Part shown: piece by piece, positions 37,541-47,328 of the stretch
Layout of the letters: each line of letters begins with the position of its first letter
Position numbering within the stretch: position 1 is the stretch's first letter
Assembly (NCBI RefSeq): GCF_003254055.1
Contig: NZ_QKZT01000013.1
Coordinates: 62,001-126,000, forward strand
DNA length: 64,000 bases
Source: Algoriphagus chordae
GTDB taxonomy: Bacteria > Bacteroidota > Bacteroidia > Cytophagales > Cyclobacteriaceae
Direction of reading: 5' to 3'
Notes under the pieces: generated by a model
Seen by the model: the letters and a program-made list of their open reading frames with translations, nothing else
The model's database searches: none
What the model was told of the DNA's origin: nothing
Made by a program: the position numbers and the translations under genes

Positions 37541-37743
37541 AGCTGTTTGGTGTTTATTCCCTTAATTTAAAGCTTTGATTGAGTTTATCGAATAGTTTTT
37601 TTGTTTTTACGCAAGGAATTCGTTTTCAAGGTAGTTTTGTGGGATAAATCACATGCGAAGATCAAAATCAGGAGCATAATTATTACATCCTCAATTTTGC
37701 CCAATAGGTTTCGGGATGGCCATAGAAAGAAAATCATGTACAA

Positions 37744-38289
37744 ATGAGAGTGATGCAAAAGTATTTTTTGGCAATTGTGCCTGAAGGAGTTTTTCAGGAG
37801 CGGGTGACCAATCTAAAGTTAGAAATCAAGGATCGATACCAGGCTAAATACGCGCTCAAGTCCCCAGCACATATTACTGTGAAAATGCCTTTTATATTTA
37901 ATGAGGCAAAAGAGGATAAGTTACTTGAGAAACTTAGGAGTTTTGTTGCAGGGTATCAGCCAATGGAGATTGCTATCAAAGGAGTGAAGACTTTTGGTGA
38001 ACGGGTGATTTACTTAGGGGTAAAAGCGGATCAAAATCTGTTTGATTTCCAAAATGAATTGAAAACCTATTGTAAAAGGGAATTGAACTTAGTAGACGAG
38101 TTGAGCGATCGAAACTATCACCCACATATGACGATAGCTTTCAAAGACCTAAAGAAATCTCAGTTTCAGAATATTCTCAGGTTAGCGGTGGAAACTGAAA
38201 TAGCTGCAGAATTGCAGGTGTCTCATATAGTCCTGTTGAAAAGAGTAAACGGCACTTGGTCCAGCTACAAAAAATTAGACTTAGGGTGA
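37744..38289 (+). CDS. 2H phosphoesterase / 2'-5' RNA ligase-like protein
   Basis: 181 aa, typical length for the family. Two catalytic HxT motifs are visible: HITVKMPF (about residue 40) and HMTIAFKDL (about residue 126). The spacing matches the 2H superfamily, whose members act on 2'-5' linkages or cyclic phosphates. A possible later start at Met4 (MQKYFLAIVPEG) cannot be excluded. Real substrate unknown. It is monocistronic here, followed by a 500-base leader of the SusC gene. Confidence 0.85.
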   Translation: MRVMQKYFLAIVPEGVFQERVTNLKLEIKDRYQAKYALKSPAHITVKMPFIFNEAKEDKLLEKLRSFVAGYQPMEIAIKGVKTFGERVIYLGVKADQNLFDFQNELKTYCKRELNLVDELSDRNYHPHMTIAFKDLKKSQFQNILRLAVETEIAAELQVSHIVLLKRVNGTWSSYKKLDLG

Positions 38290-38409
38290 AATTGCCCGTT
38301 CAATCACCATTTTTTTTGATATTGAGTAAAAAAATGGGTTTGTGAAAAAAAATATTAAAAAATAGTTAATTCTTCAAAATAGGAAAAATTCGAAATTTTC
38401 TCTTTTTTA

Positions 38410-38417
38410 TATATTTG
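38410..38417 (+). promoter_or_regulatory. candidate -7 promoter element (TATATTTG)
   Basis: Exact TAnnTTTG match 376 bases upstream of the SusC ATG. If used, the transcript would have a leader of about 370 nt. No obvious -33 box; the region is so AT-rich that chance matches are possible. Confidence 0.3.
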
Positions 38418-38510
38418 TTTATACGATTTTGGTCCAAAATAAATCTATCATTTTTAACAAAAACTAATTGATTAAAAGAATTTTGTTTGGCAAAACTCAC
38501 TAAATGATTA

Positions 38511-38553
38511 AAAGGAGGTGAAAGCAAGTTATAGCGACTTAGCTTAAACTTGC
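38511..38553 (+). promoter_or_regulatory. leader element: perfect SD sequence plus inverted repeat
   Basis: AAAGGAGGTGA at 38511-38521 would pair fully with the 16S 3' end, yet no gene follows it; a GTG inside it begins a frame of only nine codons. Directly after, AGCAAGTT (38523-38530) and AACTTGC (38547-38553) can pair to form a stem. Might be a leader peptide, ribosome-binding decoy or small RNA. Confidence 0.35.
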
Positions 38554-38792
38554 CTTAAAAGGATTGTTTTTCATTAAAAAGCAGATTTAATGATATGTTA
38601 ATCATTAAATAATAAAATAAAAATCTGAAATTTTTGAAATCTTACATTCCATAAATTGTGATTTATATTTTTTAACAATTTTTCAAAACATAATTTTTTA
38701 CCCACTTGATTCCCTGTGAGTTGTGGTCTTTTGTATATCAAACTTTCGGTTAATATTCGTAGCAAAAATATATAAACTTAAATGTATAACCT

Positions 38793-41700
38793 ATGAAGAA
38801 AGTTTTATTAGGCTTTGCGTTAACCATACTGACAGTGATGTCAGTACTTGCGCAAACCAAAACAATCACTGGTAGGGTCACTTCAGCAGAAGAGCCTGAC
38901 GGTGTACCCGGAGTAAGCGTAGTGCTAAAAGGTACTACTCAAGGAACAATCACGGATCTTGACGGAACCTATGCACTCAATGTGCCTGGGGATGCGACCA
39001 CTCTCGTATTTAGTTTTGTAGGATATCTTACTAAGGAGATGCCTATCGGAACAAGAAGTGTAATCGACGTTGACCTGGCCCCCGATGTGAAAACACTTAA
39101 TGAAGTGGTAGTCGTGGGTTATGGTACTCAGGAAAGAAGAGAAATTACCGGTTCTGTAGCTTCTATAGATGCAACCGCAATAGAAAATCTGGTTGCTCCT
39201 TCTTTTGAGTCACAGCTTGCTGGTAGAGCTCCTGGTGTACAGGTAACTACTCCAAGTGGAATATTGGGAGCTGCTCCTATTATTCGTATTAGGGGTGTAA
39301 ACTCAATTACCTCAAGTGCTAGTCCTCTTATCGTAATCGACGGTGTACCAGTAGTGGATTCTGACAGATCTGCAGTCAATGCGGCTAACCCCTTGGCGAA
39401 TATAAACCCTGCAGATATTGCTTCTTTTGAAGTATTGAAAGATGGTTCTGCCTCTGCAATCTATGGTTCGAGAGCTGCTAACGGTGTGATTTTGATTACC
39501 ACAAAGAGAGGTATGGATGGTAAAGCTAAAGTTTCTTATAGCACATCCATGGGTATCAATGAGGAGGTGTCTAGATTTGATCTTCTGACTGGTGATGAGT
39601 TCGTAGAGATAGCTAATGAGAAGAGAACGAATGCAAATGCAGGTACATTAGCAAATCCTGGTGAAAATACTGATTGGCAGGATCTAATTTTCAGAAAAGG
39701 TTTTACGCAACAACATAACCTGTCCATTGCGGGTGGATCTCAAGCTACAAAGTATTTTTTCTCTGTGGGTTTCACTGATCAGGAATCACCTATCAAACCA
39801 AATGAATTGAGTAGATATTCTTTCCGTGGAAATGTGGATCATAGTATCTCCAAGGCGGTAAGAATAGGAAGTTCTATGTCTTATACCTATACCAAGATTT
39901 TAGGATTAAACAATGGTGCCAATTCCCTGTCAGGAGCTATCTACAATGCTACAAGATCGCTTCCAAATGTTGCTATCTACGATGCTGAAAATACTGCCTT
40001 TGATGGCTTCAACGTGACAGCTAATGGTGCTACTACGGGATTTGGCAACAACCTTGCTGGCCCAGATAACAACATTCCTAACATAGGATTTGTAATTCAA
40101 AATAATACCTTCCGAAGTAGTGCACACAGGGTAATAGGTAGTGCTTACGGTGAAGTGGATATCGTGACTGGCTTGACAGCAAGATCTCAAATCGGTATTG
40201 ATTTGACTATGTCAGATGATTTCCAGTCATTGGACCCTCGTCATGGAGATGGTAGAAGCTCTAATGGTTCTGTTTATCAGTCATACCGACCTGCTTATCG
40301 ATGGAACTGGCAAAACACATTGAATTACCAAACTGTCTTTGCCGAGGATCATAGCTTAAACGTAACTGCGGGTTTGGAATATCAATTTTCTAAATTCTAC
40401 AATTTCACTGCCCAAGGAACGGATCTTTCTGATAATTTTTACCGGTTGAATAACTTGATTTCTGGTTCTTATAACAACCAATTCTCTGGCGGTGGATATG
40501 CTGAGCGTGGTTTTGACTCATACTTCGGTAGATTCAACTATAGCTACAAAGGCAAATACCTATTGTCTTTCACTGTAAGAAATGATGGAATTTCCGATCT
40601 AGCTCCAGAAAACCAAAGAGGTACATTCTTCGGTGGATCTGCTGGTTGGAGAGTTTCTGATGAGGCATTCTTCAACTCTGACTTAATCTCTGATTTCAAA
40701 TTGAGAGTGTCTTATGCAGAAGTAGGAAATACTGAAATCGGTACATTCGCTGCTTATGGTGGATATAGCCCAGTATTGGGTGGTGCAGGTGCAGGTATTG
40801 GTTATGCTGCTATCGCAAACAATAATCTACAGTGGGAAACTTCTCAGAAGTTCAACATCGGTTTGGATTTGAGCATTGGCAAAGTGACTTTCACTGCTGA
40901 TTACTTCAAAAACAATATCAACGGGTTGATCCTTGAAGCTCCTACTGCTCCTTCATTAGGTGTTCCGGGCAACTCAATCAACCAAAACGTTGGATCTATG
41001 AGCAACTCTGGTTTGGAATTGAGAGCTTTTGCTAACGTGATCAACAGAGGTAAATTCTCTTGGAATACTGACTTCAACATTACTTTTATTAGCAATGAAG
41101 TGACTGAGTTGGTTAGTCCACTGACTGGAACATACAACAGAACTGAAGTAGGCAATCCAATTGCTCAGCTTTATGGATACAAATGGGCGGGTGTAAACGC
41201 TGCTAATGGTAACCCAATGTATTATTCAGGAGACGATATTGTACAGTACAACTTGACTAGTGGTGCCTTAGGATATAAAGCCTATGATCCTGCCAATCCA
41301 GCTGATGTATCCGTTACAGGGGCTGCTCCCACTCAGGATTATCTTGGAAATACACTTCCAAAATGGCAAGGAGGATGGTCTAACAGCTTTACTTTCGGTG
41401 GATTTGACGCTGAGATCTTCACAAGATTCTCTGGAGGAAACTACATCATGAACGAATCTGTAAGAGGTCTAATGGGGCAAGGTTTCTCAAACAACCATGC
41501 TAGTATCTTAGACAGATGGACTGAAAGTGGTCAAGTAACTGATGTTCCTAAGCTTTATTCTGGACAAGATCAAAACATGTGGCAAAGTTCTGCTTCGAAC
41601 AGCAGATTTGTTGAGAAAGGTGATTTTGTGAGAATTCAGAATATCGTTGTAGGCTATACTCTGCCAACAGCTGTGCTTTCAAGTGCTTTCAATGGTGCTA

Positions 41701-41870
41701 TCACCAATGCAAGATTCTTTGCGCAGGTTCAGAATCCATTCACTTTCACTAGCTATTCGGGACTTGATCCTGAGTCAAACCAGTATTCTGGTCAATTGAG
41801 CTTCGGGGTGGATTGGAACGTAGCTCCAATTATCCGTACATACACGCTTGGCCTGAACGTAGGTTTCTAA
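38793..41870 (+). CDS. SusC/RagA-type TonB-linked outer membrane receptor
   Basis: 1025 aa. Signal peptide at residues 1-21 (KKVLLGFALTILTVMSVLAQ), CarboxypepD_reg-like domain (TITGRVTSAEEPDGVPGVSV, about 24-100), TonB-box-like VVVVGYGTQ, plug (SFEVLKDGSASAIYGSRAAN, about 208-227) and a C-terminal barrel ending in an aromatic residue (YTLGLNVGF). It imports oligomers bound by the paired SusD lipoprotein using TonB energy. The pair is not next to a glycosidase, peptidase or sensor, so the substrate cannot be guessed. Start ATG at 38793. Cotranscribed with SusD 27 bases later. Confidence 0.96.
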   Translation: MKKVLLGFALTILTVMSVLAQTKTITGRVTSAEEPDGVPGVSVVLKGTTQGTITDLDGTYALNVPGDATTLVFSFVGYLTKEMPIGTRSVIDVDLAPDVKTLNEVVVVGYGTQERREITGSVASIDATAIENLVAPSFESQLAGRAPGVQVTTPSGILGAAPIIRIRGVNSITSSASPLIVIDGVPVVDSDRSAVNAANPLANINPADIASFEVLKDGSASAIYGSRAANGVILITTKRGMDGKAKVSYSTSMGINEEVSRFDLLTGDEFVEIANEKRTNANAGTLANPGENTDWQDLIFRKGFTQQHNLSIAGGSQATKYFFSVGFTDQESPIKPNELSRYSFRGNVDHSISKAVRIGSSMSYTYTKILGLNNGANSLSGAIYNATRSLPNVAIYDAENTAFDGFNVTANGATTGFGNNLAGPDNNIPNIGFVIQNNTFRSSAHRVIGSAYGEVDIVTGLTARSQIGIDLTMSDDFQSLDPRHGDGRSSNGSVYQSYRPAYRWNWQNTLNYQTVFAEDHSLNVTAGLEYQFSKFYNFTAQGTDLSDNFYRLNNLISGSYNNQFSGGGYAERGFDSYFGRFNYSYKGKYLLSFTVRNDGISDLAPENQRGTFFGGSAGWRVSDEAFFNSDLISDFKLRVSYAEVGNTEIGTFAAYGGYSPVLGGAGAGIGYAAIANNNLQWETSQKFNIGLDLSIGKVTFTADYFKNNINGLILEAPTAPSLGVPGNSINQNVGSMSNSGLELRAFANVINRGKFSWNTDFNITFISNEVTELVSPLTGTYNRTEVGNPIAQLYGYKWAGVNAANGNPMYYSGDDIVQYNLTSGALGYKAYDPANPADVSVTGAAPTQDYLGNTLPKWQGGWSNSFTFGGFDAEIFTRFSGGNYIMNESVRGLMGQGFSNNHASILDRWTESGQVTDVPKLYSGQDQNMWQSSASNSRFVEKGDFVRIQNIVVGYTLPTAVLSSAFNGAITNARFFAQVQNPFTFTSYSGLDPESNQYSGQLSFGVDWNVAPIIRTYTLGLNVGF

Positions 41871-41897
41871 TCCTTAAAACCTAAAAGAAGAATTAAA

Positions 41898-43415
41898 ATG
41901 AAAAAAATAACTATAAAAAATATCAAACTAGCGCTTGTTGCTGCTGCCTTGGTAGGCTTTTCCAGCTCTTGCGATGTGACTGATTTGACTCCAGCTAACT
42001 TGATTCCAGACGATGAAGCCTTCACAACAGCTGCGCGAATCGAATCGACAGTGCTTGGAGTATATGAATCTGCGCAGCGAGGTTATTATGGTGGAGCTGT
42101 ACAAAGAGGTTATCCTTTTGGTGCTGCTAACGTAGAGCAGGGTGATTTGAGAGGTGAAGACATGTACAACGATCAGTTGTTCTATGAAATCACTTATGTA
42201 GGCTCTTATAATCCAAACTCCGCAAATAACAACGGAATGTGGATTTCCCTTTACAGAATGATCAACAGATTGAACATTATTCTGGGCAATTTGGATGAGG
42301 CTGTATCTTCCGGTGTTTTGACCACAGAACAAGGAAATGGCTACAAAGGAGAACTTCTATTCTTGAGAGCTTTAGCACATCATGAATTATTGGTTCATTT
42401 TGCAAGACCATACTCTGATGATCCTAATGCGCTTGGGGTACCTTACCGTACTTTTGGCGTGGATGATGTAACTAAGGTGCCTGAGGCGGAAGCTGTAGGT
42501 AGAGGTACAGTGGGAGCAGATTACACGCAATTGCTAACTGATCTAGATCAAGCAGAAGGATTAATAGCTGCTGGGGGTGCATTCCGAGCAAACAAAGGTG
42601 CAGTAATCGCATTGAAATCCAGAATCAAACTTCATATGGAAGATTGGACTGGTGTTTTGGCGGAATATGAGAAGTTGAAGGCAATGACTTATGCTTTGAC
42701 ACCAAATCCTGTGACTCCGTTCAGAGGAGGTACAAGCTCTGACAACATTTTCTCTTTTGTAAACTCTGCTGAAGCTAACCCAGGTGTAAACGGTGCTTTG
42801 CCTTCTATGTATGGCAACCCAGATCTTGGAGCAAGAGGCTTGGTGAAAATCAGCCCAGTAATATGGACTGCTGCTTTTTGGAAAGAGACTGATGCTAGAA
42901 GAGTAGCTATGACTACTAAATCTGCGACAGGCGTTTTCACAGATAAATATACTGACGCTACGACCTATACAGATCCTAACGTGATCTTAAGATATGCTGA
43001 AGTAGTATTGAATGCATCTGAAGCTTATGCTAGAACAGGCAAAATGGCTGAAGCAGTGGTATTGCTAAACTCAGTAAGAAGTCGTGCACTTCCAGCTTCA
43101 GAAGCTGAATACACCGTGTCAGGTCTTGGTGATGGTATTCTAGAAGCTATCTGGAATGAAAGAAGAATTGAATTCCTAGCAGAAGGCAGAAGATGGCCAG
43201 ATATCCATAGGCTTTCTGGTTCTGGTGAAATGGAGGGTGTACCTTCAAAAGCCTCTTCCAGATCGATTACGAGCATCGATTTCTACACTGGTGCTAAGCC
43301 TATCCCAATGGATCATTCCATTGCGTATTCTTCAACTACCTTCATCTGGCCAATTCCATTGACAGAACTTCAGACCAACTCCACTGCTCCTATCGAGCAG
43401 AATCCAGGTTATTAA
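41898..43415 (+). CDS. SusD/RagB-type nutrient-binding lipoprotein
   Basis: 505 aa. Lipoprotein signal peptide with Cys at about residue 25 (AALVGFSSSCDVTDLTPANL). Helical SusD fold follows: GELLFLRALAHHELLVHFAR (about residue 150) is the conserved TPR-like signature, and the C-terminal RagB/SusD domain ends with NERRIEFLAEGRRWPDIHRL and NPGY. It is the surface lid over the SusC barrel. The operon ends at the terminator at 43436. Confidence 0.95.
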   Translation: MKKITIKNIKLALVAAALVGFSSSCDVTDLTPANLIPDDEAFTTAARIESTVLGVYESAQRGYYGGAVQRGYPFGAANVEQGDLRGEDMYNDQLFYEITYVGSYNPNSANNNGMWISLYRMINRLNIILGNLDEAVSSGVLTTEQGNGYKGELLFLRALAHHELLVHFARPYSDDPNALGVPYRTFGVDDVTKVPEAEAVGRGTVGADYTQLLTDLDQAEGLIAAGGAFRANKGAVIALKSRIKLHMEDWTGVLAEYEKLKAMTYALTPNPVTPFRGGTSSDNIFSFVNSAEANPGVNGALPSMYGNPDLGARGLVKISPVIWTAAFWKETDARRVAMTTKSATGVFTDKYTDATTYTDPNVILRYAEVVLNASEAYARTGKMAEAVVLLNSVRSRALPASEAEYTVSGLGDGILEAIWNERRIEFLAEGRRWPDIHRLSGSGEMEGVPSKASSRSITSIDFYTGAKPIPMDHSIAYSSTTFIWPIPLTELQTNSTAPIEQNPGY

Positions 43416-43435
43416 TCTGATCATACCTTAAAATC

Positions 43436-43465
43436 AAAGTCCGGCCATTTGGTCGGACTTTTTTC
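43436..43465 (+). terminator. Rho-independent terminator after the SusC/SusD operon
   Basis: AAAGTCCG (43436-43443) pairs with CGGACTTT (43454-43461), with further GGCC/GGT pairing inside and a T run after it. It lies 20 bases after the SusD stop. Confidence 0.85.
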
Positions 43466-43556
43466 GTTGGGACTCTGCAAATTTGAAAATGCACTACCTA
43501 ATCCCTTATAAAGGAAAAGCTGGAATTATAGTGCTTTGGGCTAAAATCACTCAGGT

Positions 43557-44054
43557 CTAGTCTGAGCTGGACAAAACTCCCATTTCCTTATCCTTGCCTA
43601 GGATGATACTTTTGGGAGAATTGTCTTCAAAATAGAATTGGACCACATTCTTTTGATCTGAAAAATCAGCTATTAGTAAGTTGTTTTTGATTTTTATTGT
43701 AGTTGGTTCCTTCACTTTTTCAGATTCGAGATAGAACCAAGCAGCATCTTCCTCTACCTCATATCCGATAAAACTTACCGCTATCAATTTGTCATCAATC
43801 CAGATTTTATTATGCTCCCTTAAATAGGATTCTATCTGCTTATCAAGCTTTTCTTTATTAGCTGGATTTAAGAAATCTATCGATTCGTTATGAAATCCGC
43901 TCAAGGCGATTTCCAAATCATCCCAGAAAATCTTCTGAGAGATCTCCAGATGTTCTGTTTGCTCATTCCACTTGATTTCAGTCAAACTGAGGTGGAATGG
44001 ATGGTATATCACCAGCCATCCCAAACTGATCATGTATAAGTAAAACTGTTGCAT
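43557..44054 (-). CDS. DUF6702 family protein
   Basis: 165 aa. Starts with a hydrophobic segment (FYLYMISLGWLVIY) that is probably a signal peptide, followed by HPFHLSLTEIKWNEQTEHLE and ISQKIFWDDLEIALSG, the conserved core of DUF6702, then a second beta-rich half. Found in Bacteroidota, often beside HupE-like and M1 peptidase genes, as here, where it is divergent from the HupE-like gene. Likely a periplasmic or surface protein; function unknown. Confidence 0.8.
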   Translation of the reverse strand: MQQFYLYMISLGWLVIYHPFHLSLTEIKWNEQTEHLEISQKIFWDDLEIALSGFHNESIDFLNPANKEKLDKQIESYLREHNKIWIDDKLIAVSFIGYEVEEDAAWFYLESEKVKEPTTIKIKNNLLIADFSDQKNVVQFYFEDNSPKSIILGKDKEMGVLSSSD

Positions 44055-44137
44055 TTGGTAATCTGTGGTCTGTCTTTTGTCCTAATTATGACGTATAATT
44101 GCGCAATTTACTTCTTTAGAGGTATTTCGCCCTTTCT

Positions 44138-44719
44138 ATGAGTTCATTTCAACTTTATTTCCGTCTCGGTCTTCAGCATATTCTTGATATTCAGGGATAC
44201 GACCATATACTTTTTGTTTTGGCACTTTGTGCAGTCTTTATTCCAAGAGATTGGCGAAAAGTCGTGATTCTCGTGACCGCATTTACCATTGGTCATTCCC
44301 TAACGCTCGCATTGGCCACGTTTAGATTGATTAATGTGAATTCAGAATTAATAGAATTCCTGATCCCGGTTACTATTGCCATCACTGCATTTATAACTAT
44401 TCTCCGTCCAAAACCTGCCTCAGGAAAAGGGCTGTCAATAAATTATCTCTTCGCACTTTTCTTCGGTCTTATTCATGGTTTAGGGTTCTCGACTTACCTA
44501 CGTAGCCTTTTAGGCAAAGAAGCTAGTATCTGGCAGCCTTTGTTAGCATTCAATCTAGGATTGGAATTAGGCCAATTGATTATCGTAGGAGTGTTTCTCC
44601 TGGTTACCTCCATTCTAGTAGGGATAGCCGGAGTTAGCAGAAAGGAGTGGACATTGATCGTTGCCTCCATGGTATTTGGAGTTGCGCTGATGCTGATGTT
44701 GGAAGCGAAATTTTGGTAG
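44138..44719 (+). CDS. HupE/UreJ-family membrane protein
   Basis: 193 aa with about six TM segments. Motifs: GYDHILFVLALCAVFIPRDW (about residues 20-39), TAFTIGHSLTLALATF and GLIHGLGFSTYLRSLLG, the last two keeping histidines characteristic of HupE/UreJ proteins, which are linked to nickel or cobalt handling. In Bacteroidota this version is usually near M1 peptidase genes without hydrogenase or urease, and that is so here. Metal transport is therefore possible but not demonstrated. ATG at 44138. Confidence 0.85.
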   Translation: MSSFQLYFRLGLQHILDIQGYDHILFVLALCAVFIPRDWRKVVILVTAFTIGHSLTLALATFRLINVNSELIEFLIPVTIAITAFITILRPKPASGKGLSINYLFALFFGLIHGLGFSTYLRSLLGKEASIWQPLLAFNLGLELGQLIIVGVFLLVTSILVGIAGVSRKEWTLIVASMVFGVALMLMLEAKFW

Positions 44720-44799
44720 ATGAATAATGTTTGGTGCGGGTTGACCGATGTCCGATGCAGATGGGAAAACCTTGATTTGAGAAAAAATTTATACAGATA

Positions 44800-47130
44800 A
44801 TGAGAAAATTACTTGCACTTACAGCACTGGCAATCTTGGGGTTTCCCCCTGTTTTTGCGCAGCAATCAGCCCAGAATCATGCGGAGCGATTTGAGCAACT
44901 CGGCACGATGCTTCGCTCGCCGAATGTTTATCGGACGGCTTCTGGAGCTCCGGGCCACATGTATTGGCAACAACAAGCCAACTATGTGATCAATGTGGAA
45001 CTGGACGATGAAAATCAGTCTATTAAAGGATCTGAAAAAGTCACCTATATCAACAACTCTCCGGATCAACTCACATATCTATGGGTGCAGCTGGAAGAAA
45101 ATCAGCGTGGAGCAGAATCTGCTACTCCTAAAGCCGCCGAGAGCTCCATCAATTCCCGAATGACACTTCGTACGCTTGAAGGTCTTATCTGGGCAAATGA
45201 GGATTTTGGTTACAAAGTATTGGAGGTAAAAGATGCCAAAGGCAATCCGCTTCCTGTAACTGTGAATCATACCATGATGCGGATTGATCTACCTACGCCT
45301 CTGAAAGCTGGGGAAAGCTTCACTTTCGGCGTAGAATGGACTTTCAACATCACCAATAGAGTAGGCTATATCGGAGGCCGTCCTGGCTATGAGTACTTCG
45401 AAGGAGATGACAATTACTTGTACACTATGGCTGAATGGTTCCCTAGAATGGCAGTTTACTCAGATTTCGAAGGATGGCAAAATAAGCAATTCATGGGTTC
45501 AGGTGAGTTTGCGCTGGTTTTTGGTAATTATGAAGTGAATATCACTGTGCCAGCTGATCATATGGTTGGAGCTACTGGTGAGTTGCAAAATGCAAATCAG
45601 GTACTTTCGTCCACAGAATTGAATAGATGGAATACTGCCAAAAAAACTTATGATAACCCAGTCGTAATCCGTACTCAGGAAGAAGCGACTGAATTGGAGA
45701 AAAGTAAGTCATCTGAGAAAAAAACCTGGAAATTCAAGGCTGAAAATGTGCGTGACTTTGCATGGACTTCTTCCCGCAAATTCATCTGGGATGCGATGGC
45801 TGTAAAACAAGGTAGCAAAGATGTGATGGCGATGTCTTATTATGCCAAAGAAGCCAATCCTCTCTATGGGCAATACTCTACCAGAGTCGTGGCTCATACG
45901 ATCAAATCTTATTCAGCTCATACATTTGACTATCCTTATCCTACTGCCATCTCTGTAGAAGCGGCTAACGGTATGGAATATCCGATGATCTGCTTCAACT
46001 ATGGACGCCCTGATCCTGACGGAACTTATTCTGAAGCTGTGAAAAATGGAATGATCGGCGTGATTATTCATGAAGTGGGACACAACTTCTTCCCAATGAT
46101 CGTCAACTCTGACGAGCGTCAGTGGACTTGGATGGATGAGGGTTTAAACACCTTTATGCAGTTTATGGCTGAGCAAGAGTGGGATAGAAACTTCCCTTCT
46201 CGTCGTGGTCCTGCGCATAAGATTGTTCCTTATATGAGAAGTACTGCGAATACCTTGGAGCCGATCATGACCAACTCGGAGAATATCATTCAGTTTGGCC
46301 CAAATGCCTATGCTAAACCAGCAACTGCCCTAAACATCCTTCGCGAGACGGTGATGGGTCGCGAGCTGTTTGACTATGCATTTAAAGAATACGCACGAAG
46401 ATGGAAGTTTAAGCATCCGACACCAGAGGATTTATTCCGTACGATGGAAGATGCTTCTGCAGTGGATTTGGATTGGTTCTGGAGAGGATGGTTCTATGGC
46501 ACAGAGCCAGTGGATATTGCTATAGAGAATGTATCTCTATACAAAATGGACAATCGTACTCCTGCTGAGAAGAAGGCAGCGATGAAGGAAGAAGCTGAAC
46601 GTGATGAAGATTATGTTTCCAAGGAATATAATAGAACAGCTATCAAAGAGACTGTAATCGAAGGCAATCCTGAGACTCATGATTTCTATACGAGTTATGA
46701 TCCTTTCACGGTCACTCCAGAGGATGAGGAGAGCTATAAGAAGTTTATGGCTAGTCTTAGTCCAAAGGAAAAAGAACTAATGGAAAGTAATTTGAATTTC
46801 TATGAAATCACTTTCAAGAACGTGGGTGGATTGGTTATGCCGATCATTTTGGAGTTCCAATATGCTGACGGAACTTCTGAGATAGACCGCATACCTGTTG
46901 AGATCTGGAGAAAAAATGAGACTCAGGTTACTAAAGTTTTTGTGACTAAGAAGGAAATCACTCAAATCATCCTTGATCCTAAAAGAGAAACTGCAGATAT
47001 AGACGAATCCAGTAATTACTGGCCTCCTCAGTATCAGCCTTCCAGATTTGAGCTGTTCAAAGGCTCTGGAGCTGCAAGGGGGACCTCTACTGGTAGTAAT
47101 CCAATGAAGAAAGCAAATAGCAACCAATAA
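44800..47130 (+). CDS. M1 family zinc metallopeptidase
   Basis: 776 aa. Signal peptide at 1-21 (LLALTALAILGFPPVFAQ). N-terminal beta domain, then a catalytic domain with HEVGH at residues 424-428 and the third zinc ligand Glu at 447 (WMDEGLNTF), a complete HExxH-x18-E set. Substrate residue GMEYPM (about 390) is the M1 equivalent of the GxMEN exopeptidase loop, altered at its end. The C-terminal region (about 600-776) is not the standard aminopeptidase ERAP1-like domain. Secreted aminopeptidase-like enzyme, peptide-degrading role expected. Ends in a terminator six bases after the stop. Confidence 0.92.
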   Translation: MRKLLALTALAILGFPPVFAQQSAQNHAERFEQLGTMLRSPNVYRTASGAPGHMYWQQQANYVINVELDDENQSIKGSEKVTYINNSPDQLTYLWVQLEENQRGAESATPKAAESSINSRMTLRTLEGLIWANEDFGYKVLEVKDAKGNPLPVTVNHTMMRIDLPTPLKAGESFTFGVEWTFNITNRVGYIGGRPGYEYFEGDDNYLYTMAEWFPRMAVYSDFEGWQNKQFMGSGEFALVFGNYEVNITVPADHMVGATGELQNANQVLSSTELNRWNTAKKTYDNPVVIRTQEEATELEKSKSSEKKTWKFKAENVRDFAWTSSRKFIWDAMAVKQGSKDVMAMSYYAKEANPLYGQYSTRVVAHTIKSYSAHTFDYPYPTAISVEAANGMEYPMICFNYGRPDPDGTYSEAVKNGMIGVIIHEVGHNFFPMIVNSDERQWTWMDEGLNTFMQFMAEQEWDRNFPSRRGPAHKIVPYMRSTANTLEPIMTNSENIIQFGPNAYAKPATALNILRETVMGRELFDYAFKEYARRWKFKHPTPEDLFRTMEDASAVDLDWFWRGWFYGTEPVDIAIENVSLYKMDNRTPAEKKAAMKEEAERDEDYVSKEYNRTAIKETVIEGNPETHDFYTSYDPFTVTPEDEESYKKFMASLSPKEKELMESNLNFYEITFKNVGGLVMPIILEFQYADGTSEIDRIPVEIWRKNETQVTKVFVTKKEITQIILDPKRETADIDESSNYWPPQYQPSRFELFKGSGAARGTSTGSNPMKKANSNQ

Positions 47131-47135
47131 GAGTT

Positions 47136-47158
47136 AAAGCCGGCGAGAGTCGGCTTTT
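47136..47158 (+). terminator. Rho-independent terminator after the M1 peptidase
   Basis: AAAGCCG (47136-47142) pairs with CGGCTTT (47151-47157), loop GCGAGAGT, T-rich tail to 47165. The core is shared with the terminator at 48441. Confidence 0.8.
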
Positions 47159-47218
47159 CATTTTTAACCACAGAGTACACTGAGTTTACGCAGAGTACGC
47201 GGTGCTTCCTAAAATCTC

Positions 47219-47295
47219 GAGTTGTCCTGCTTCTCCAGAAGTTGGACTTGGCAGGTAGTTGTTAATTTCCGTTCGTGGCGACACGAACGGAGGCG
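47219..47295. repeat. 77-bp direct repeat, copy 1, with hairpin
   Basis: Copy 1 of a repeat starting GAGTTGTCCTGCTTCTCCAG and ending with a perfect hairpin CCGTTCGTG-GCGA-CACGAACGG (47269-47290, 9-bp stem, GCGA loop of GNRA type). A second small palindrome, CTTCTCCAGAAG, lies near the start. Does not encode anything. Looks like a REP/intergenic mobile repeat. Confidence 0.8.
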
Positions 47296-47328
47296 GGTGA
47301 GTTTATAAAGTCGGTTTTTCTTTTTATA

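Larger units (their letters stand above)
38290..38792. other. 503-base AT-rich leader region of the SusC/SusD operon
   Basis: No gene-sized frame. It contains a promoter-like TATATTTG, a perfect anti-Shine-Dalgarno complement (AAAGGAGGTGA, 38511-38521) and an inverted repeat (38523-38553). Either a long 5' UTR or a small separate RNA. The rest is low-complexity AT sequence. Confidence 0.5.
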
